Source: an uncultured Sphingomonas sp.
GTDB lineage: Bacteria; Pseudomonadota; Alphaproteobacteria; Sphingomonadales; Sphingomonadaceae
DNA: 64,000 nucleotides
Assembly: GCF_913062585.1 (NCBI RefSeq)
Contig: NZ_CAJXWX010000004.1
Coordinates: forward strand, 1-64,000
Direction of reading: 5' to 3'
The position numbers were made by a program, and so were the translations under genes. This document shows positions 34,837 through 43,829 of the stretch, in pieces (position 1 is the first letter of the stretch; the number at the start of each line of letters is the position of its first letter). The notes under the pieces are model-generated. The model was not told the origin of the DNA and searched no databases. It saw nothing but the letters and a program-made list of their open reading frames with translations.

Positions 34837-36746
34837 TCAGTCGGTCAGCCGTGCATCGCCCCACACGACCGGCAGGGCGGCACCGGGAGCGCTATCTGCG
34901 CGCGCGATCAACTCGATGATCTTACGGCCGCGCACATCGGCCTCGATCGTCGTCGGGGCCGCGTTGAGCGCGACGGGGGCGGAGCGGGCCAGCAACCGGC
35001 CATCGCCATAGACCTCGAAGACAACCCGCCGCCCCCGCGCGGTGGCGGAATCGTCGATCCCGACCGTGGCGGCGAAGTGCGACTGGCCCGGATTGCGGAC
35101 CTCCAGTCGCGAATTGGCCAGAACCCCGATGCCGGTATCGTAGACTTTGCCCATCAGCCGGAGCGGCCGCCCGAACGGCGTGCGATCGGCCTGCGCACCA
35201 CCCCATCCGCCATATTGCGGGAAGTCGCCCGGCCCATGGCTGCTGCCCCAGGGACTGAGTTCGTGATGGATGGTGGGATCGCCCTCGGGAATGGCCACGC
35301 CGTCCTCGGCCGGGTTCACGTCGCTGGGCACTTCCGACAGATAATGGCCGTTCGCCAGGCGGTGCTCGCCCGTCACGCGGTAAATCAGCGTTTGATGCGG
35401 CGCGAGGGTCAGCTTGGTCTCGCCCGAGAACCGGCTTTTCGCTCCCGTCCAGAGGTCGGTCATGGCGATCTCGCCACGCAGTTTCAGATGGTCTGCGGTC
35501 AGGACCGGCTGCACTAGCGCGGCGGTGCGGTTCAGGATTGCCACCGCCTTGTCGCCATTGGCCAGGCTCTTCACGAAGATCTGGACATCGTCGGACAGAT
35601 AGGCGGGCACCGCCTGGTTGCCGCCCGCATCCTGGTTGAGCGCGATGATCGCGCGATTGCCCAGGAGCGCGATCTGCTCGGCATTGGCCTTGCGCAGGTC
35701 GAAGCCGATCAGCAGCGGTGCGTTCATCATCGCCCACATCGCGAAGTGCGAGCGCGCCTCGGTCATATGGTCCGCATCGAAATCGCCCGAGCCGACGAAC
35801 AGCATGTCGGGATCGTTCCAGCCATGCGGATGGGCATAGAGCGCGCGCGTCGCGCTGGTATCGAGATTGGTCAGCATCCGCGACCAATGGGCGGTGATGT
35901 CGTCACTGGTCCGCGACACATTGCCGATCTGCTTGCCCCAGCTGCGCACATCGGCCGAACCCCAGAGGCACAGCGAGAAGAGATAGTCGCCGTCCGGATT
36001 CTCCCGGCGAAGGGCTGTCGCGGCCTGTTCGTACAGCGAACGGACCGCCGGAATGTCGGTGCGCGCCAGCGAATTCATGTCGATCAGCGGCGCCAGCGCG
36101 CTATAATCGCCGTTCCGGACATGCTCGCTGTCCTTGCCGAGCCCCCGGATACCGCAGCCATCGACCTTGATGTAGTCAAAGCCCCATTCGCGGAAATAGA
36201 GGGCGATATCCTGGTCGATATGGCCGTACAGTCCGACCTCGCGCTCGGCGACCGTGCCTTCGGGCTGGTTGGCGAAATTGGGGTATAGACCTGGCCGCAG
36301 CTATTGCGTCCGATATCGGAGTAGATCCCCGCCTTGAAGCCCATGGCGTGCAGCCGGTCGGTCAGTGGGCGAAAGCTGGTCTGCTGGTTCGGCCCCGCCT
36401 TGGCGGAGGGAAATTTGTCGGCGCGGATGACCATGCGGCCATCGGGCTGGCGACGGCGCAGCCACCAGCCATCGTCGATATTGATATAGCGATAGCCCGC
36501 ATCGCGAAGGCCTTTGTCGAGGATCAGCCGGGCCGAGGCCATGACCTTTTCCTCGTCAACATCGCTGTTGAACGCGTTCCAGCTGTTCCAGCCCATCGGC
36601 GGCAGCGCGGCCTGTCCATCCTGATTGGCGCTCCACCGGCCCGTCGGGGCCAGCGGATCGACCGTGTCGGCGGCCAGAGCGGGTACGGACGTCATCCATG
36701 TCAGGGCAACGGCGCTGACCAACATCCTGCCGACGATGCGCGGCAT
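34837..36746 (-). pseudogene. GH27 alpha-galactosidase with NPCBM domain, interrupted by a one-base frameshift
   Basis: Two overlapping reading frames together encode one alpha-galactosidase. The N-terminal frame (from ATG 36746) gives a signal peptide, PPMGWNSWNAFN, YRYINIDDGWW and GIYSDIGRNSCGQVYTP. It then shifts at the G run 36280-36283 into nonsense ending at 36084. The other frame resumes exactly there with NFANQPEGTVAEREVGLYGH, FDYIKVDGCG (nucleophile Asp) and SRTSDDI (acid/base Asp), and ends in an NPCBM carbohydrate-binding domain. Adding one base to the run restores a full protein of about 635 residues. It is either a real inactivating or phase-variable slip or a sequencing error. 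It is the first gene of the operon continuing to GH10 and GH43. Confidence 0.88.
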
Positions 36747-36854
36747 GGCAAACTCCCCTTTATCGTGTTTGCGCTATCTTGTCGGACTAAAATCGCCCTG
36801 TCCACCGTTGAAAAGATACGCGAATTTCCGGTCAAACCCGTCGTCAACGTTGCC

Positions 36855-36866
36855 GATACCGTTATC
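36855..36866. promoter_or_regulatory. Putative operator upstream of the GH27-GH10-GH43 operon (site 1)
   Basis: GATACCGTTATC is a near-perfect palindrome with the TAnCGnTA core found elsewhere in the locus. It is 109 bases upstream of the GH27 start codon and next to a second site at 36870. Confidence 0.5.
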
Positions 36867-36869
36867 AAA

Positions 36870-36881
36870 AATAGCGTTATG
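36870..36881. promoter_or_regulatory. Putative operator upstream of the GH27-GH10-GH43 operon (site 2)
   Basis: AATAGCGTTATG has the TAnCGnTA core and lies 4 bases from site 1, so a regulator could bind both. The GH3 remnant begins shortly after it on the plus strand. Confidence 0.45.
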
Positions 36882-36904
36882 CGGGAGTGAGATGGCATGA
36901 AGGC

Positions 36905-37092
36905 ATGGTCGAGCTCGACCTGTCCGCCGACCAGCAGGCGCTGCTCGAACAGGCCAAGGCGACGGGCCGCCCGCCGATCGTCGTGCCGATGAACGGCAGC
37001 CCGGTGAACCTGTCCTGGGCGAAAGCCAATGCCGATGCGGGTATCCCGGGCAAGCGGGCGGGCTGGCGGCGACCGCGCTCGGTCAGGCCTGA
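36905..37092 (+). pseudogene. GH3 glycosidase C-terminal remnant
   Basis: The plus-strand frame from 36905 reads MVELDLSADQQALLEQAKAT, followed by GRPPIVVPMNGSPVNLSWAK and ANADA. This is the conserved GH3 C-terminal (alpha/beta sandwich) block. After that the match continues in a different frame as YPGQAGGLAATALGQA, ending in TGA at 37090-37092. The residues normally between (such as ILEAW) are missing, so the remnant has an internal deletion plus a frameshift. The N-terminal catalytic domain is absent. It looks like the scar of a beta-glucosidase or beta-xylosidase gene deleted from the xylan locus. Confidence 0.7.
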
Positions 37093-37112
37093 CGGCCTGG
37101 CATGTAACGGCG

Positions 37113-38192
37113 TTACTTCGTCACCAGCGACCGGCCGAAAAAGGGCAGCACCTGCTCTTGAAAACGCACGCCGATCCGGTTGACATGATCGCCGTCATAG
37201 ATCTGGAAGCTGTGCGCGATGCCATAACGGTCGAGCGTGTCGTGCAGCGCCTGGGCATCCGCCTTCAGCCCGTCCTGCGATCCGACGTCCAGCGCGATCG
37301 CGCGATATCGGCGCAAGGGGCCGACATATTGATCGACAAAGGCTAGCGGCGTGTTGGCGATCCACTTGGCCATGACGTCGTCGCGCACCTTGCCGTCCTT
37401 GATCGGCAGGTCGAGATAGAGCGGCGGGTTCTTCGGATCGGGCGACCAGGCGGCGGAGGCGGCGAGCATCGCGCGCTGGCCCCAGTTGAGCTTGGCGGAT
37501 TCGGCAGGTGAGGACAGGCTGGTCAGCAGCTTTTCGTCGGTGCCCTCGGGCCGTGCCATCATGCGCGGCGACAGGCAGCAGGGGCTCATCATATAGATGG
37601 CGCCGTACATGTCGGCATGTTTCATCCCGATGCGCGCGGTGCCGTAGCCGCCCATCGAATGGCCCGCCAGCCCCCTGCTCTCGCGCCGGGGAATGGTGCG
37701 ATAGCGTGCGTCGATCGCGGCGATCAGGTCATGACTGATGAACCGCTCGAAATCGCCGACCGTCTGCGACGAGGAATACATCGACCCGTTATGCATGGTC
37801 CGGCTGTCGGGAAAGACGAGGATCATCGGCGGCACGCCCCGTGCAAAGGCGCCCTCGACCGAGGCGGGTACATGGATTTCCTTCGTCCACTGGTCCGCGC
37901 CGATCGAATAGCCGTGCAGCGCATAGACGACCGGATAGCGACGTGTCCGGTCCTTCGCATAATCGGGGGGCAGGACGACGATGACGTCGCGATCCGCGCT
38001 ATTGCCCTCCAAATTGCCTTCGATCGCGGCGGAATGGACCTTGATCCGTTCCACCGTCACCGCCTTGGCGCCCGGCACGACGGCGGGCGACTGGGTCGCC
38101 ATTTGCGCTGGAGCCGCCGCCAGAGGCAGGGCGGCCAAACCGGCGGCCAGCAGCCAGTGGGCGTGGGAGAAGCGAAGCGCCATGCGGGTCAT
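37113..38192 (-). CDS. Esterase family protein (esterase D/feruloyl or acetylxylan esterase type), exported
   Basis: A roughly 359-residue alpha/beta-hydrolase with a signal peptide (about residues 1-30 from MTRMALRF). The nucleophile elbow is GHSMGG near residue 187, after YPVVYALHGYSIGADQW, which supplies the oxyanion region. It resembles the esterase D/enterobactin-esterase fold of feruloyl and acetylxylan esterases. Start options are the ATG at 38192, abutting AGAGG, or the ATG at 38183 with better spacing. A TAnCGnTA site lies about 50 bases upstream. It probably removes acetyl or feruloyl groups from xylan. Confidence 0.85.
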   Translation of the reverse strand: MTRMALRFSHAHWLLAAGLAALPLAAAPAQMATQSPAVVPGAKAVTVERIKVHSAAIEGNLEGNSADRDVIVVLPPDYAKDRTRRYPVVYALHGYSIGADQWTKEIHVPASVEGAFARGVPPMILVFPDSRTMHNGSMYSSSQTVGDFERFISHDLIAAIDARYRTIPRRESRGLAGHSMGGYGTARIGMKHADMYGAIYMMSPCCLSPRMMARPEGTDEKLLTSLSSPAESAKLNWGQRAMLAASAAWSPDPKNPPLYLDLPIKDGKVRDDVMAKWIANTPLAFVDQYVGPLRRYRAIALDVGSQDGLKADAQALHDTLDRYGIAHSFQIYDGDHVNRIGVRFQEQVLPFFGRSLVTK

Positions 38193-38242
38193 CCTCTGTC
38201 CTGGAAATACTGCCGACATGCGCGTGCCGGTCTGTCGTCATG

Positions 38243-38254
38243 AATATCGTTACC
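38243..38254. promoter_or_regulatory. Putative operator upstream of the esterase
   Basis: AATATCGTTACC is the reverse complement of GGTAACGATATT, nearly identical to the site at 25650 before the TonB receptor. It lies about 50 bases upstream of the esterase start. Confidence 0.5.
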
Positions 38255-38290
38255 AACTATGGGGGCGGGGTGTTGTCAAGCTTGGCTCCC

Positions 38291-38382
38291 TTGGCCTTCG
38301 ACTTCGCTCAGGCTGAACGGCTTTTGGATGTCCAGAGCGTTATCCACTCGCTCCGTTCAGCCTGAGCGAAGTGGAAGGCCAC
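38291..38382. repeat. Sphingomonad-type inverted repeat, copy 2
   Basis: Arms at 38291-38320 (starting TTGGCCTTCGACTTCGCTCA) and 38353-38382, with one arm mismatch (GTGGAAGG for GTCGAAGG). Unlike the other three copies, it lies in a divergent promoter region, between the operators of the esterase and the GH43 lipoprotein. Confidence 0.85.
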
Positions 38383-38432
38383 GCTCCACCCGCTTCCAGA
38401 AAACGACGAACCGACCTTGCATCTCTTCGACT

Positions 38433-38444
38433 GATAGCGCTATC
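38433..38444. promoter_or_regulatory. Putative operator upstream of the GH43-xylB-xylA operon
   Basis: GATAGCGCTATC is a perfect 12-base palindrome containing the TAnCGnTA core. It is 45 bases before the GH43 lipoprotein start codon and resembles the XylR-type operators that control xylose genes in Caulobacter. Confidence 0.6.
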
Positions 38445-38489
38445 GTGCAGCCAAAGCTCCAAAGATGGAGCGCATGGGAGAGGTAAGCG

Positions 38490-39632
38490 ATGAAGCGCTT
38501 GATGATGGCCAGCGTGGTTGTGCTGGGTCTTGGCACGGCGGCCTGTGGATCTTCGAATACGGTAGGCAACGGCGCGCAGGAAAACACCGCGACCACGTCG
38601 AACGATGCCAATCCGACCGCGCCGGATGGCCGCCATTATCTGTCGCAGCCGCTGGTGAAGGACATTTTCACCGCCGATCCCTCCGCCCATGTCTGGGGCG
38701 ACGGCAAGCTGTACGTGTATCCCAGCCACGACATCCCGACCGAGACCAAGGACGACGACCTGGGCAACCAGTACGCGATGCGCGACTATCGGGTGCTGCG
38801 CATGGACGAGCCGGGTGGGCCGGTCACGGTCGGCCCCGTCGCGCTCGACGTGAGGGACGTGCCCTGGGCTTCGCAGCAAATGTGGGCGCCGGACGCCGCC
38901 TATAAGGACGGCACCTATTATCTCTATTTCCCGGCGCGCGATAAGACCAAGGACAAGAACGGCCTTGGCGCCTTCCGTATCGGCGTCGCCACCTCGAAGA
39001 ACCCGATGGGCCCGTTCAAGGCCGATCCCGAGGCGATCCCCGGCAGCTTCTCGATGGACCCCGCCGTGTTCCAGGACGCCGATGGCAAGGCGTACATGTA
39101 TTTCGGCGGCATCTGGGGTGGCCAGCTTCAGCGCTGGAAGGACGGCAAATATGATCCGAACGGCAGTGACACCGACCTGAAGCAGGACGACCAGCCCGCC
39201 ATCTCGGGCAAGATCGCCCGTATGAACCCCGACATGAAGACCTTCGCCGAAACCCCGCGCGACGTCGTGATCCTCGACGAACAGGGCAAGCCGGTGCTGG
39301 GCGGCGATCATGACAAGCGCTTCTTCGAGGCGTCCTGGGTCTTCAAGCGTGACGGCAAATATTATTACACCTATTCGACCGGCGACACGCATTTCCTGAA
39401 CTATGCGATCGGGACCAGCCCCTACGGTCCCTTCACCTATAAGGGCCATATCCTGAGCCCGGTGCAGGGCTGGACCACCCATCATTCGATCGTCGAGTGG
39501 AAGGGCAAGTGGTGGCTGTTCTACGCCGACACGCAATTGTCGGGCAAGAACCACCTGCGCAACGTCAAGATGACCGAGCTGAAGTTCAATCCGGACGGGA
39601 CGATCCCGACCATCGACCCGTTCGTGAAGTAA
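38490..39632 (+). CDS. GH43 family lipoprotein (arabinofuranosidase/xylosidase type)
   Basis: A 380-residue lipoprotein. MKRLMMASVVVLGLGTAACG ends in the lipobox GTAAC, so it is anchored to a membrane. A GH43-type propeller follows with DPSAHVWGDGKLYVYPSHD (base-Asp region), SMDPAVFQDADGKAYMYFGG (modulating Asp) and FFEASWVFKRDGKYYYTYS (acid Glu). It is the first gene of the GH43-xylB-xylA operon, nine bases before xylB. The lipid anchor suggests trimming of oligosaccharides at the envelope before sugar uptake. Confidence 0.92.
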   Translation: MKRLMMASVVVLGLGTAACGSSNTVGNGAQENTATTSNDANPTAPDGRHYLSQPLVKDIFTADPSAHVWGDGKLYVYPSHDIPTETKDDDLGNQYAMRDYRVLRMDEPGGPVTVGPVALDVRDVPWASQQMWAPDAAYKDGTYYLYFPARDKTKDKNGLGAFRIGVATSKNPMGPFKADPEAIPGSFSMDPAVFQDADGKAYMYFGGIWGGQLQRWKDGKYDPNGSDTDLKQDDQPAISGKIARMNPDMKTFAETPRDVVILDEQGKPVLGGDHDKRFFEASWVFKRDGKYYYTYSTGDTHFLNYAIGTSPYGPFTYKGHILSPVQGWTTHHSIVEWKGKWWLFYADTQLSGKNHLRNVKMTELKFNPDGTIPTIDPFVK

Positions 39633-39641
39633 GGGCGGCGG

Positions 39642-41090
39642 ATGTTTCTGGGCATCGACATCGGCACTTCGGGCGTGAAGGCCGTGGTGCTGGACGAACA
39701 TGGCGCGGTCGTGGGGCAGGGGACGGCGGCACTGACCGTGCAGCGGCCCCAACCGCTCTGGTCCGAACAGGACCCGGAGGCGTGGTGGCAGGCGACGACG
39801 GCGGCGGTCCGCGCGATCGACCCGGCGGTCCGCCGGGCGGTTCGCGGCATCGGTCTGGCGGGGCAAATGCACGGCGCCACGCTGCTGGGCGCCGAGGATC
39901 AGGTGCTGCGCCCCGGCATATTATGGAATGACGGGCGCAGCCATGCCGAATGCGCGGAGCTGGAAACCAAGGCCCCCGCGCTTCACCGCATCGCGGGCAA
40001 CCTTGCCATGCCGGGCTTCACCGCGCCCAAGCTGATGTGGGTCGCGCGGCACGAGCCGGAAACGTTCGCCGCCATCCGCACCGTCCTGCTGCCCAAGGAC
40101 TATGTCCGGTTGCGGATGACGGGCGAGAAGGCGTCCGACGTGTCGGATGCGGCGGGCACCTTGTGGCTCGACGTGGCGGCGCGCGAATGGAGCGACGAGA
40201 TCCTCGCCGCCACCGGCCTGACCCGCGACCAGATGCCGCAGGCGGTCGAGGGCACGGCGCAGACGGGCAAGCTGCGCGCCGAGGTGGCCGAAGCCTGGGG
40301 TATCGACCAGGTGCCGGTTGCGGGCGGTGGCGGTGACAATGCCGCCGGGGCGGCGGGCGTCGGTGTCGTCAAGGACGGCGATGCGCTGTTGTCGCTGGGC
40401 ACGTCCGGCGTGATCTTCGCGGCCACGAAGGAATTCCGCCCCAATCCGGCGGGGGCGGTCCATGCCTTCTGCCACTGTCTACCCGATGTCTGGCATCAGA
40501 TGTCGGTGCATCTGTCGGCGGCGGCGTGCATCGACTGGGTCGCGAGGCTGACCGGCACGCCCGGTGCGGCGGAGCTCTTCGCCCGTGCCGAAAGCGTCGG
40601 ACCTGCCAGCGGCCCCGAAATCTTCCTGCCCTATCTGTCCGGCGAACGGACGCCGCACAATGATGCCGAGGTGCGGGGTGCGTTCCTTGGCCTCGACCAT
40701 GACACCACGCCTGAGCGCTTGGCGCAGGCGGTGCTGGAGGGCGTGGCGTTCGCACTCGCCGATGGCCTGTCCGTGCTGCGCGACGCCGGGACCGAGCTGT
40801 CCCAGCTTTCCGTCATCGGCGGCGGCGCGCGGTCTTCCTATTGGGGCCAGACGCTGGCCGCCGCGCTGAACGTCGAGCTCGTCTATCTGCAGGGTGGTGA
40901 GGTCGGCCCGGCGCTGGGCGCTGCCCGGCTGGCCCAACTGGCCGTCGATGGGGGCTCGCCGGAGGAGGTCTGCGCACCTCCGCCCGTCAGTCACACCATC
41001 GCCCCCGACGCCGCGCTCGCCGAGCGTTTCGCCCCCAAGATCGCGCGCTTCCGCGAAAGCTATTCCCGCATCACTCCGAGGAATTCCTAA
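39642..41090 (+). CDS. xylB: Xylulokinase
   Basis: A 482-residue FGGY-family sugar kinase that phosphorylates D-xylulose to D-xylulose 5-phosphate with ATP. The phosphate-1 motif [18 protein letters not shown] starts the protein, [13 protein letters not shown] follows, and the C-terminal half contains [14 protein letters not shown] and SVIGGGARS. Length is normal for XylB. It lies between the GH43 lipoprotein and xylose isomerase, which fixes its role in the xylose isomerase pathway. Confidence 0.96.
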   Translation: MFLGIDIGTSGVKAVVLDEHGAVVGQGTAALTVQRPQPLWSEQDPEAWWQATTAAVRAIDPAVRRAVRGIGLAGQMHGATLLGAEDQVLRPGILWNDGRSHAECAELETKAPALHRIAGNLAMPGFTAPKLMWVARHEPETFAAIRTVLLPKDYVRLRMTGEKASDVSDAAGTLWLDVAAREWSDEILAATGLTRDQMPQAVEGTAQTGKLRAEVAEAWGIDQVPVAGGGGDNAAGAAGVGVVKDGDALLSLGTSGVIFAATKEFRPNPAGAVHAFCHCLPDVWHQMSVHLSAAACIDWVARLTGTPGAAELFARAESVGPASGPEIFLPYLSGERTPHNDAEVRGAFLGLDHDTTPERLAQAVLEGVAFALADGLSVLRDAGTELSQLSVIGGGARSSYWGQTLAAALNVELVYLQGGEVGPALGAARLAQLAVDGGSPEEVCAPPPVSHTIAPDAALAERFAPKIARFRESYSRITPRNS

Positions 41091-41091
41091 C

Positions 41092-42414
41092 ATGGCTACC
41101 GACTTTTTCGCCGACATCCCGACGATCCGCTATGAAGGCCCGGACAGCGACAATGAGCTCGCCTACCGCTTCTACGACAAGAACCGCGTCGTCTTGGGCA
41201 AGACGATGGAGGAGCATCTGCGCTTCGCCGCCTGCTTCTGGCACACCTTCTGCTGGCCGGGTTCGGACGTGTTCGGCGGCGGCACCTTCAACCGTCCCTG
41301 GCATGCCGGCGCGAACGACAGCGCGGCCGCCGCACAGAAGCGCGAAGTGGCGTTCGACTTCTTCTCGAAGCTGGACGTGCCCTATTACTGCTTCCACGAT
41401 GTCGATGTGATGGCCGATGCGCAGGGCGTGGCCGAGCATCGCCGTCACTTTGCCGAGGCGGTCGATCACCTCGAAAAGCTCCAGGCTTCGTCGGGTCGCA
41501 AGCTCCTTTGGGGCACCGCCAACCTGTTCAGCCATCCGCGCTTCGCCGCCGGCGGCGCGACCAACCCCGACCCCGAAGTCTATGCCTTCGGCGCGATGCA
41601 GGTCCGCGATGCGCTGGAGGCCACGCATCGTCTGGGCGGCGCCAACTATGTGCTGTGGGGCGGTCGTGAGGGTTACGAGACGCTGCTCAACACCAATATG
41701 AAGCGCGAACTGGACAATCTGGGCCGTTTCCTGAGCCTGGTGGTCGAGCACAAGCACAAGATCGGCTTCACCGGCACCATCCTGATCGAGCCGAAGCCGC
41801 ACGAGCCGACCAAGCACCAGTACGACTTCGACACGGCGACCGTGTACGGCTTCCTGAAGGCCTACGGCCTGGAAAACGAAGTGAAGGTCAATATCGAAGC
41901 GAACCACGCCACGCTGGCGGGGCACACCTTCGAGCATGAGATCGCGACCGCTGGCGCGCTCGGAATCTTCGGGTCGATCGACGCCAATCGTGGCGACCAT
42001 CAGAATGGCTGGGATACCGACCAATTCCCCAACTCGGTCGAGGAACTGACGCTGGCGATGGTGGAGATCATCCGGGCGGGCGGCTTTACCACCGGCGGCT
42101 TCAACTTCGATGCGAAGGTCCGTCGCCAGTCAATGGACGCGGTCGATCTGTTCCACGGTCATATCGGCGGGATCGACGTGGTGGCCAAGGGCCTGCTCAA
42201 TGCCGCCGCGCTGATCGAGGACGGCCGCCTCGATGCGATCAAGACCGAGCGTTATGCCGGTTGGGACGGTGCGTTCGGCCAGCAGGTCGGTAGCCTGGAC
42301 CTGGCCGGGATCGCCGATCTGGCGGAGCAGAAGGGCATCGACCCCAAGCCGCGTTCGGGCCGTCAGGAGCGGATCGAGAATATCGTCAACCGCTTCGTTC
42401 ATTCGGGCAAGTAA
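41092..42414 (+). CDS. xylA: Xylose isomerase
   Basis: A 440-residue enzyme that converts D-xylose to D-xylulose using two divalent metals. Visible blocks include CFHDVDVM (catalytic His region), [17 protein letters not shown] (metal-binding Glu and the family signature), [17 protein letters not shown] and the C-terminal [20 protein letters not shown]. The start is ATG at 41092, one base after the xylB stop codon, with GAGGAATTC before it. A strong terminator follows. Its presence shows that xylose enters the pentose phosphate pathway by the isomerase route here, not only by the Weimberg oxidative route known in Caulobacter. Confidence 0.97.
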   Translation: MATDFFADIPTIRYEGPDSDNELAYRFYDKNRVVLGKTMEEHLRFAACFWHTFCWPGSDVFGGGTFNRPWHAGANDSAAAAQKREVAFDFFSKLDVPYYCFHDVDVMADAQGVAEHRRHFAEAVDHLEKLQASSGRKLLWGTANLFSHPRFAAGGATNPDPEVYAFGAMQVRDALEATHRLGGANYVLWGGREGYETLLNTNMKRELDNLGRFLSLVVEHKHKIGFTGTILIEPKPHEPTKHQYDFDTATVYGFLKAYGLENEVKVNIEANHATLAGHTFEHEIATAGALGIFGSIDANRGDHQNGWDTDQFPNSVEELTLAMVEIIRAGGFTTGGFNFDAKVRRQSMDAVDLFHGHIGGIDVVAKGLLNAAALIEDGRLDAIKTERYAGWDGAFGQQVGSLDLAGIADLAEQKGIDPKPRSGRQERIENIVNRFVHSGK

Positions 42415-42452
42415 GGCGGGGCTGGCCGGATTTTCCGGCCCGCTGCCCTTAT

Positions 42453-42495
42453 AAAAAGGGGCGCATCCGGCCGTTCGGATGCGCCCCTTTTTTTT
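42453..42495. terminator. Strong rho-independent terminator after xylA, bidirectional
   Basis: AAAAAGGGGCGCATCCG pairs perfectly with CGGATGCGCCCCTTTTT around a GCCGTT loop, followed by further Ts. The A tract on the other side lets it work on both strands, between convergent xylA and the aminotransferase. Confidence 0.92.
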
Positions 42496-42509
42496 GTTTG
42501 CCGGGTGGC

Positions 42510-42596
42510 GTGGCCTTCGACTTCGCTCAGGCTGAACGGAGTCAGGGAATATGCCCCATCCCAACCCCCGTTCAGCCTGAGCGAAGTCGAAGGCCA
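42510..42596. repeat. Sphingomonad-type inverted repeat, copy 3
   Basis: Arms 42510-42539 and 42568-42596 of the same 30-base inverted repeat as at 30317. It lies between the xylA terminator and the convergent aminotransferase gene. Confidence 0.85.
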
Positions 42597-42638
42597 AGGG
42601 ATTCCCGCCGCCCCATACGAACGGCGGGACCCTCCCGA

Positions 42639-43829
42639 TCAAGCCACCCCGTTCGCCGCCATATCCCGAAGCGCATCATGGAAGCGTCCGATCGCGGCGG
42701 TGTTGAACCCGGCGATGTTGATCCGTCCCGACCCAGCCATATAGACGCCATGCCGATCGCGCAGCCATTCGACCTGTGCCGGGGACAAAGGCAGGGTGGC
42801 GAACATGCCCTTGCCATGCGCCACGGCGCCCAGGTCGATCGTACCGATCCTGCCACCTGCCGCCAGGGCCGCGCGAAGGCTTTCGAGCCGCTGGCGCATC
42901 GTCTCCAGCTCGTCGCGCCACTCGGCGGTCAGGCCCTCGTCCTCCAGGATGATGCGGACGATGGCCGCGCCATGGTCCGGCGGCATCGACCAGTTGGCCC
43001 GCGCCAGCGAGAGCAGGTTGGAAAAGACCACCGCGCCGGTGTCGCGGTCGGGTGACAGGGCGAACAGCGCGCCGGTCCGTTCGCGATAGAGCCCGAAATT
43101 CTTGTCGCAGGAATAGGCGAGCAGCGCCTCGGGCACCGCCGCCAGGATAGTGCGTGCGCCGTCCGCATCGCGGTCGAACCCGTAACCCAACCCCTGATAG
43201 GCCAGGTCGACCACCGGCAGAAGGCCGCTCGACGCCACCGCCTGTGCGATCGCGGTCCAGCCCGCCGCATCCGGGTCGATCCCGATCGGATTGTGGCAGC
43301 ATCCGTGAAGCAGCACGGCCTCGCCCGGCTGGGCCTCACCCAACCCCTTCAGAAATCCATCCAGGTCGAAGGTCTGGCTGTTCAGGTCGAAACAGGGGAT
43401 CATCGCCGGTTCGACGCCCGCCTGTCGGAACAGGGGCGCGTGATTGGCCCAGCTGGGGCTCCCGATCCAGATCTTCGACACGCCCGCCCTTGCGAGTACC
43501 TCCGCCGCCAGGCGAAGCGCGCCGGTGCCGCCGGGGGTCTGAAGGCCGACGACCCGGTCCGCCGCCACCGTGTCGCCGATGACGAGCGTGGCGAGCGCGC
43601 GGACAAAGCCGATATCGCCCTCCGGCCCCAGATAGGATTTGCTCGACTGATCGGCCAGCAACCGCGCCTCGGCCGCCTTCACCGCGGTCATGACGGGCGT
43701 GCGGCCGTCTTCGTCACGGAAAACGCCGACGCCCAGGTCGATCTTGTCGGGGCGAGGATCGGCGGCATGCTGGCCGATGATTCGCAGCAAGGGATCGTCG
43801 GGTTGGCGGGTCAGGGTCGCGAAACGCAT
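42639..43829 (-). CDS. Aromatic/aspartate amino acid aminotransferase (class I PLP-dependent)
   Basis: A 396-residue PLP enzyme of the AspC/TyrB group. The start at 43829 gives MRFATLTRQPDDPLLRIIGQ; an open frame continues upstream without a likely start. The PLP lysine is Lys243 in SCDKNFGLYRERTGAL. DKIDLGVGVFRDEDGRTPV, GGTGALRLAAE, LLHGCCHNPIG and the C-terminal GSGRINIAG (substrate Arg) match this group. It interconverts aromatic amino acids or aspartate with their 2-oxo acids. It is transcribed alone. Aromatic versus aspartate preference cannot be told. Confidence 0.92.
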   Translation of the reverse strand: MRFATLTRQPDDPLLRIIGQHAADPRPDKIDLGVGVFRDEDGRTPVMTAVKAAEARLLADQSSKSYLGPEGDIGFVRALATLVIGDTVAADRVVGLQTPGGTGALRLAAEVLARAGVSKIWIGSPSWANHAPLFRQAGVEPAMIPCFDLNSQTFDLDGFLKGLGEAQPGEAVLLHGCCHNPIGIDPDAAGWTAIAQAVASSGLLPVVDLAYQGLGYGFDRDADGARTILAAVPEALLAYSCDKNFGLYRERTGALFALSPDRDTGAVVFSNLLSLARANWSMPPDHGAAIVRIILEDEGLTAEWRDELETMRQRLESLRAALAAGGRIGTIDLGAVAHGKGMFATLPLSPAQVEWLRDRHGVYMAGSGRINIAGFNTAAIGRFHDALRDMAANGVA

